Assembly (NCBI GenBank): GCA_021640185.1
Contig: JAJXDX010000023.1
Coordinates: 1 to 11,573 of the forward strand
Length of the DNA: 11,573 nucleotides
Direction: 5' to 3'
Source of the DNA: Oscillospiraceae bacterium
GTDB lineage: Bacteria > Bacillota > Clostridia > Oscillospirales > Acutalibacteraceae
The position numbers and the translations under genes were made by a program. This document shows positions 7,477-11,573 of the stretch, one piece after another. The number at the start of each line of letters is the position of its first letter. Within the stretch, counting starts at the first letter, position 1. The notes under the pieces were generated by a model, which ran no database searches, was not told the origin of the DNA, and saw nothing but the letters and a program-made list of their open reading frames with translations.

Positions 7477-8385
7477 TCAGACGCCGATCTTTTTCAGCTT
7501 GCCGAGGATGAAGCGGTTGAGCAGCACCATGAACACGAACAGGAACACGGCGATCGCGCTGGCGTAGCCGCGCTCGACGCGCAGGTTGGCATAGTCGTTG
7601 AGGTGCGACATGATCAGATGTCCGGCATAGTTCGTACTGGGGAAGCCGACGAGCGTATCCGACACGCCGGTGTTCGCGAACATGGCGGTGATCTGCAGCA
7701 GCGCCGAGGTCATCAGGTGCGGTGCCATCATCGGGATCGTGATGTACCACAGCTCCTGCATCCGGTCGCGCACGCCGTCGATGGCCGCCGCCTCGTAATA
7801 CTGCCGGTCGATCGTGGAGAAGCCGGCCACCATCGTGAGGAAGCCCGTGCCGAAGCTGAGCCACAATTGCACGAGGATGATGATCGGCAGGATGTACCGC
7901 TCCGTGGTCAGCCACTGGATCGGATCGTCGATGATGCCGAAGCGCAGCAGCGCGCTGTTGAGGTAGCCATACATATCGCCGCTGAAGATCAGCTGCCAGA
8001 TCGTGTAGGTCATGCCGGAGATCGTGGGCATATAGAAGATGAAGGTCAGCACGGCCTTGACCGGGCGGCTCATCTCGTTGATGCACCACGAGGCGAAGAA
8101 CGACAGCAGATAGCCCAGCGGGCCGGTGAACACGGCGAAGATCAGCGTGTTTTTCAGCGCGATGAGGAACGTTTCGTCGTTGACGAACAGACGCAGATAG
8201 TTATCCAGACCGACGAACACCGGCTTTTCCAGCACGTTGTAGGTGGTGAAGCTGATGCCAATCGTGATGAGCACGGGCAGCACCGTAAAGGTCAGAAAAA
8301 CAAGGAGGAACGGCGCGACCAGCAGATATTCGCCCCAATAGCGGACGATATCCGGCGTGCGGCGCGGACGGCGCAGACGGCTCAT
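7477..8385 (-). CDS. Sugar ABC transporter permease, MalF-like (first pair)
   Basis: CUT1-type permease subunit, 302 residues. A basic N-terminus (RLRRPRRT) precedes the first membrane helix at about 19-46. Further helices are at about 76-99, 110-134, 165-188, 220-238 and 273-294. The EAA loop at residues 196-222 is textbook: YYEAAAIDGV, then ITIPMMAP. The loop after helix 3 carries the usual G-x-x-N arrangement (DMYGYLNSALL) seen in sugar permeases of this family. The ATG overlaps the stop of the large binding-protein gene as ATGA (8385-8382), implying coupled translation and 1:1 supply of permease with that binding protein. It is the natural partner of the MalG-like protein downstream. The transported sugar is unknown. 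Confidence 0.95.
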   Translation of the reverse strand: MSRLRRPRRTPDIVRYWGEYLLVAPFLLVFLTFTVLPVLITIGISFTTYNVLEKPVFVGLDNYLRLFVNDETFLIALKNTLIFAVFTGPLGYLLSFFASWCINEMSRPVKAVLTFIFYMPTISGMTYTIWQLIFSGDMYGYLNSALLRFGIIDDPIQWLTTERYILPIIILVQLWLSFGTGFLTMVAGFSTIDRQYYEAAAIDGVRDRMQELWYITIPMMAPHLMTSALLQITAMFANTGVSDTLVGFPSTNYAGHLIMSHLNDYANLRVERGYASAIAVFLFVFMVLLNRFILGKLKKIGV

Positions 8386-11288
8386 TCGATCCTCAGCTCC
8401 TTTCTCTTATAGTCGATCTCCTGCTGGATGTCGCCGACGTAGTCGAGCAGCGTTTCCCGCGGGCTGACGCCGGTGTTGATGACGGCCTTGACGGCGTTAT
8501 CGATGCTGCGGCCGACGTAGTAGCCGCCCGCGACCTCCGGCACGCCGCGGACCCACGAGAACTGCGCGTCGATCTGCGTTTTGGTCGCGGTGTTCCAGCC
8601 GATCTTGCCCTTTGCTTCGATGTTGGCGGACAGCCATCGGCCGGACAGGCCCTGCAGCGCCTCGATCTCGCGTCCGTAGGCGGTCTGCGTATCGGCCGAG
8701 GTCCACCACTTGAGGAACGACCAGCACGCGGCGGGATCCTTGGCGTTCTCGTAGATGACGCACGCGGTCAGCGACGTGCCGCAGCTGCGGTCGACCGTGC
8801 CGTCCGCCTGCTTCGTGCCGGGCATGGGCGCCAGATCCCACAGGCCGCGGATCTCCGGCGCGCCGACGGCAAGGGAGTTGGCGAAGCTGAAGTTCTCGAT
8901 CACGATCGGCGCGTCGCCGGTGCGGAAGTAGGACAGCGCGTTCGTCGTGACCGGGACTTTATATTTGGTATAGAGCTCCGACCATTCGATGAAGGCCTCC
9001 ACGCTCTCGCGGCTGTCGAGCAGGCAGGTCTTGCCCGCGTCGTCATACACTTTGCCGCCGTGCTGGAACAGCAGGGAGGTGAAGATGCCGTTGAGCGCCG
9101 TCGTCGATCCGCCGGAGGTGGTCGACGCGGGCGTGGGCAGCGAGATGACCATGTATTTCTTCTGCAGCACCGCCACGAGGTCGGTCAGCTCCTGCCACGT
9201 CTGCGGCACGCTGAGCCCCAGCTCCGCCAGAATATCCTTGCGGTAGAACAGCATGGGGTACGACTGGCTCTCCGGCAGGGCATACAGCTTATCGCCCATC
9301 CGGAACGGGGTGACCGCGCTTTCGGAGAAGCGGGCGAGCACCTCGTCAAGATCGTCGAACGCGGACAGATCGTACAGCGCGTGGCGCATCCCGTAGTTGA
9401 CGGGCGTCGCCTGATCCATGAAGATGGACACGTCCGGCCCGTTGCCTGCCGAGATGGCGCGCAGCAGCACCGACATATCGACCAGCTTGAGGTCGAGCCA
9501 AACGCCGTCGCCGGTAAAGGTCGACTCGGTCAGATGCTTGATGATCGTGGCCTGATCGCGGCCGACGCTGTTATCGAGCCACAGAGTGACCGACGTATCG
9601 CCCTGCGTGCCGTCGGCCGATTCGATCAGGCTGTAATCGCCGACGAACGAATAACCGAACGCGCACAGCTCGTTCCACAGGCGGCTGTACCACGGCGCCT
9701 CGGCGCGCGTGAGCGGCGCGCCCTCGGGCAGGATGTCGATGCAGTCGAGCAGCAGCGGCTGCTCGCTGACCCCCAAGATCCAGCTCGACAGGCTGCTGAG
9801 GTTATCGCTGAGGGTCTGCACACGCAGCGGGATCGTGCGCGGGCGCTCGAGGAAGCTGCCGAGCATCACGTGGATCTGCTCGAGCGTCGTGGTCTGCTCG
9901 CCCTTGCCGCCGCCGAGCGCATCGAGCTCGTCCATGAACGTTTCGAAGCGGCCGTACTGGCGGCTGACGATCTCGTTGAGGTCGGAGATGTAGCTTTCCA
10001 GTTTATAGTCACGGTTCTGGTCCGGCGTGCTGCCGACGACCATCCGGATCCTTCGATATAAGCGGTCGAGCTCCTGCGCGCTTTCTTCGATGCCGCGCAG
10101 GATGCTGCCGAGCTCGCCCAGCGTGTTCTGCAGGCGCAGGGTGTTCTCGCCCGCGTGCAGATAGATGTAGCAAAGCTCGCCGTTTTCGTCGCGCGGGGCG
10201 ACGGTCTGCCACGTGTTGCCGTAGACGAACTCCAAGTCCTGCGCCTCCTTATAGGGGACGGCGCCGTTGACATACAGCGTGCGCGTGGCCGCCACGCCGG
10301 AGTTATAGGACTGTTTGGCGCGGATCATCAGGCGGTACAGGCCGTCCGACGGCACATCGACCGTCCATTCGATCCAGTCGCCCTGATAGCGCCACGTATC
10401 GCCGCCGATGCAGTTGAGCTGGATGCGGTCGATCGCATACGGCTCGGTCAGCGGGGAGGTGCGGTCCTCGACCGCGTACAGCTTCGCTGCGGAGCGGCGC
10501 ACGGCATCCTCGGTCTGGATGCGCAGGGCGGTGTCGCCCTGCACGAGCTGCGCCGTCTGGGCGGACAGCCAATCGGCATAGGTCGGGATCTCGCTTTCGT
10601 GATAAAAGCGCAGGCTCTCGATCGCCATGCGATCGCTGACCGCCTCGAGCGAGAGGGTGTGCTCGCCCGCCGTCAGATAAAACGCGAAGGTATCGTCGCG
10701 ATACCCGGTATCGGCGCGCAGCGGCAGAGAGGTGAAGCAGCGCTCCTCCACCTGCGTGCGGCGATATTCGTTGCCGGTCTTGCCAAAGCGTTTTTCGCCC
10801 TCGTCCCGCCAAGTGCGGAAGAAGGTCAGCGCGCGCACTTCCTCGAACGGGATCTTGCCGTCGAGGTACAGTGTGCGCTCGATGTCCGTGCCGTTGCCTT
10901 CGATATTGTAATAAGTCACGGACAGGTTATACAGCCCCGTTTCCGGAACGGTGAAACGCCACGTGACGCGGCCGGACGCTTCGGTCACCAGCACCTCGCG
11001 CCCGTCGATCGTTTCTTTATGTGCAGCGCCCTCGTCGAACGGCTGCGCGTCCGCACCGCGCACCGAAAACTCGGCGGCCGCGTGCGGTACATCGGCGTAT
11101 TGCGCCAGATAAGCGTCATAGCCGTCAAGGCGGGTATACGTCCCCGCCGCGTCGGATGCCGCCGTGCCGGACACCTCGGCCGCCGGGGCGGCCGCATCCT
11201 CTGCGGCGGCCGGGAAGGCCGACAGCAGCACGAGCAGCGTGGACAACGCGGACAGCGCCGCGCCTATACGTTTATTCACCGCGATCAT
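8382..11288 (-). CDS. Giant extracellular solute-binding protein with tandem carbohydrate-binding-like domains
   Basis: A 968-residue secreted protein. Residues 1-29 are a Sec signal peptide (likely cut after AAA). No lipobox cysteine is present, which is unusual for a Gram-positive binding protein. Two related beta-sandwich-like domains follow (about 95-229 and 255-396). They share the order VP-x2-GLY-x-L, TLY-h-D/N-G-x-h-P, L-x-F, then YL-x-AGE-x-TL. A helical region (about 395-555) leads to a family 1 solute-binding domain (about 565-968), with hallmarks such as ISAGNGPDV (612-620), DKLYALPES (666-674), FYRKDILAELGL (681-692) and CWSFLKWWTSAD (855-866). It probably captures oligosaccharides for the permease whose gene it overlaps by 4 bases. 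The binding domain is secure; the fold of the N-terminal domains is inferred from pattern. Start choice is uncertain: the ATG at 11288 lies only 2 bases after AAAGGAG, while an in-frame GTG at 11279 has 11-base spacing. Both give a signal peptide. An ATG at 11312 has no ribosome-binding site. Confidence 0.9.
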   Translation of the reverse strand: MIAVNKRIGAALSALSTLLVLLSAFPAAAEDAAAPAAEVSGTAASDAAGTYTRLDGYDAYLAQYADVPHAAAEFSVRGADAQPFDEGAAHKETIDGREVLVTEASGRVTWRFTVPETGLYNLSVTYYNIEGNGTDIERTLYLDGKIPFEEVRALTFFRTWRDEGEKRFGKTGNEYRRTQVEERCFTSLPLRADTGYRDDTFAFYLTAGEHTLSLEAVSDRMAIESLRFYHESEIPTYADWLSAQTAQLVQGDTALRIQTEDAVRRSAAKLYAVEDRTSPLTEPYAIDRIQLNCIGGDTWRYQGDWIEWTVDVPSDGLYRLMIRAKQSYNSGVAATRTLYVNGAVPYKEAQDLEFVYGNTWQTVAPRDENGELCYIYLHAGENTLRLQNTLGELGSILRGIEESAQELDRLYRRIRMVVGSTPDQNRDYKLESYISDLNEIVSRQYGRFETFMDELDALGGGKGEQTTTLEQIHVMLGSFLERPRTIPLRVQTLSDNLSSLSSWILGVSEQPLLLDCIDILPEGAPLTRAEAPWYSRLWNELCAFGYSFVGDYSLIESADGTQGDTSVTLWLDNSVGRDQATIIKHLTESTFTGDGVWLDLKLVDMSVLLRAISAGNGPDVSIFMDQATPVNYGMRHALYDLSAFDDLDEVLARFSESAVTPFRMGDKLYALPESQSYPMLFYRKDILAELGLSVPQTWQELTDLVAVLQKKYMVISLPTPASTTSGGSTTALNGIFTSLLFQHGGKVYDDAGKTCLLDSRESVEAFIEWSELYTKYKVPVTTNALSYFRTGDAPIVIENFSFANSLAVGAPEIRGLWDLAPMPGTKQADGTVDRSCGTSLTACVIYENAKDPAACWSFLKWWTSADTQTAYGREIEALQGLSGRWLSANIEAKGKIGWNTATKTQIDAQFSWVRGVPEVAGGYYVGRSIDNAVKAVINTGVSPRETLLDYVGDIQQEIDYKRKELRIE

Positions 11289-11290
11289 CG

Positions 11291-11297
11291 CTCCTTT
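11291..11297 (-). promoter_or_regulatory. Ribosome-binding site of the giant solute-binding protein
   Basis: The minus strand reads AAAGGAG. It is 2 bases from the ATG at 11288 and 11 bases from the in-frame GTG at 11279. Neither spacing is ideal, so this site leaves the exact start open but argues against the upstream ATG at 11312. Confidence 0.6.
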
Positions 11298-11322
11298 ACG
11301 GGACAAGAGCATTCGAACACTG

Positions 11323-11353
11323 CTGCCGCCGTCCGCACGGCGGACGGCGGCAG
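11323..11353 (-). repeat. Perfect 14-bp inverted repeat (intercistronic stem-loop)
   Basis: The arms CTGCCGCCGTCCGC (11323-11336) and GCGGACGGCGGCAG (11340-11353) are exact complements around a 3-base loop. It lies 12 bases after the stop of the upstream solute-binding protein and before the giant binding-protein gene. In the transcript it would be a very stable GC-rich hairpin. The bases that follow (CAGTGTTCG) are not a U-run, so a classic intrinsic terminator is unlikely. By analogy with known intercistronic hairpins after binding-protein genes (malE-malF), it may protect the upstream message from 3' decay or let only part of transcription through. That role is inference. Confidence 0.85.
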
Positions 11354-11365
11354 ATCAGTCAGAGA

Positions 11366-11573
11366 TCAGGAATTGAGGACTTCGTCGATCCGGGCCTGGA
11401 TCTTGGAATCGGTGGCTTCGAGCACCTGAGAAGGCGTCTTTTCACCGCGCAGAACGGGGGTCACGATGTCCCACGTCGCCGTGCCGCCGAGGTTGAGCCA
11501 CTGCTCGCCCTTATAGGTGACCTTTTTGCCGGCGTTGATGATGAACTTGGCATCCGCCTTGCTGACATAATAC
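11366..11573 (-). CDS. Extracellular solute-binding protein, family 1 (C-terminal fragment; rest outside window)
   Basis: The frame is open from the right edge to a TGA at 11368-11366, giving 69 residues of C-terminus. It reads YYVSKADAKFIINAGKK at its start and ends in TPSQVLEATDSKIQARIDEV and a short tail. The pattern of G-x-K-TP-x-x-(A/V)L followed by an amphipathic helix ending near the C-terminus is typical of family 1 sugar-binding proteins of CUT1 importers (the last helix after the TP motif). Just before it are WLNLGGTATWDIV and PVLRG. As the most upstream gene seen, it is probably a conventional lipoprotein, but its N-terminus is not visible. It may serve either of the two downstream permease pairs. 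A stable hairpin follows its stop codon. Confidence 0.75.
   Translation of the reverse strand, partial: YYVSKADAKFIINAGKKVTYKGEQWLNLGGTATWDIVTPVLRGEKTPSQVLEATDSKIQARIDEVLNS

Noticed and set aside
6418..8412. Long plus-strand reading frame of 664 residues
   Set aside because: Antisense to both permeases of the first pair; His/Arg/Asp/Glu-rich, no credible fold.
11323..11353. Hairpin as a rho-independent terminator ending the operon
   Set aside because: No U-run follows it on the transcribed strand, the next gene continues in the same direction after a short gap, and no promoter-like sequence is visible between them.
11289..11365. Internal promoter before the giant binding-protein gene
   Set aside because: No sequence resembling spaced -35 and -10 boxes is seen on the minus strand; most of the gap is the hairpin and the ribosome-binding site.
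10155..11429. Long plus-strand reading frame of 424 residues
   Set aside because: Antisense to the giant binding protein and reading through the intergenic hairpin; no ribosome-binding site or family resemblance.
1..11573. tRNA, rRNA, CRISPR, insertion sequence or phage signals
   Set aside because: None was seen: no repeated spacers, transposase motifs, terminal repeats or tRNA-like folds, and almost all sequence is accounted for by coding regions.

Overview
The window is one densely packed, entirely minus-strand gene cluster, transcribed from the right edge to the left edge and cut at both ends. It encodes carbohydrate-uptake machinery. The organism is most likely a high-GC member of the Clostridia (Oscillospiraceae/Ruminococcaceae-like Firmicutes). 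The reasons are strong AAGGAGG-type Shine-Dalgarno sites, a lipobox lipoprotein, CUT1-type sugar ABC permeases without a local ATPase, a DUF5696-like protein (a family I recall from Firmicutes sugar-transport loci), and GC of about 60% by eye. The lineage call is inference; there is no marker gene in the window.

Layout in transcription order: (1) 11573-11366, the C-terminal end of a conventional family 1 extracellular solute-binding protein; (2) 11365-11289, a short intergenic gap with a perfect 14-bp hairpin; (3) 11288-8382, a giant solute-binding protein with two related N-terminal beta-sandwich, carbohydrate-binding-like domains, a helical spacer and a C-terminal family 1 binding domain; (4) 8385-7477 and (5) 7446-6529, a MalF-like and MalG-like permease pair; (6) 6514-4403, a single-chain membrane protein made of a secretion signal, a six-bladed NHL propeller, two TPRs, a transmembrane segment and a Yip1-like multi-pass domain; (7) 4389-1867, a large lipoprotein resembling DUF5696, with a TIM-barrel glycosidase-like core; (8) 1870-959 and (9) 934-1, a second MalF-like and MalG-like pair, the last truncated by the window edge.

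Genes are separated by at most about 77 bases. Two boundaries are ATGA overlaps, and at two others the upstream stop codon lies inside the next ribosome-binding site, so one operon is very likely. No promoter, regulator, ATPase, RNA gene, mobile element or CRISPR was found. No stretch above 300 bases lacks a gene.

Working model: two CUT1 permease heterodimers, powered by a shared ATPase encoded elsewhere (MsmX-like, by analogy), are served by two binding proteins, one conventional and one fused to carbohydrate-binding-like domains. A surface lipoprotein with a glycosidase-like fold and a propeller/TPR/Yip1 membrane protein sit between the two permease pairs and may process substrate, sense it, or scaffold the two transporters. 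The substrate cannot be read from the sequence, but the extracellular parts point to a complex glycan rather than a simple sugar.
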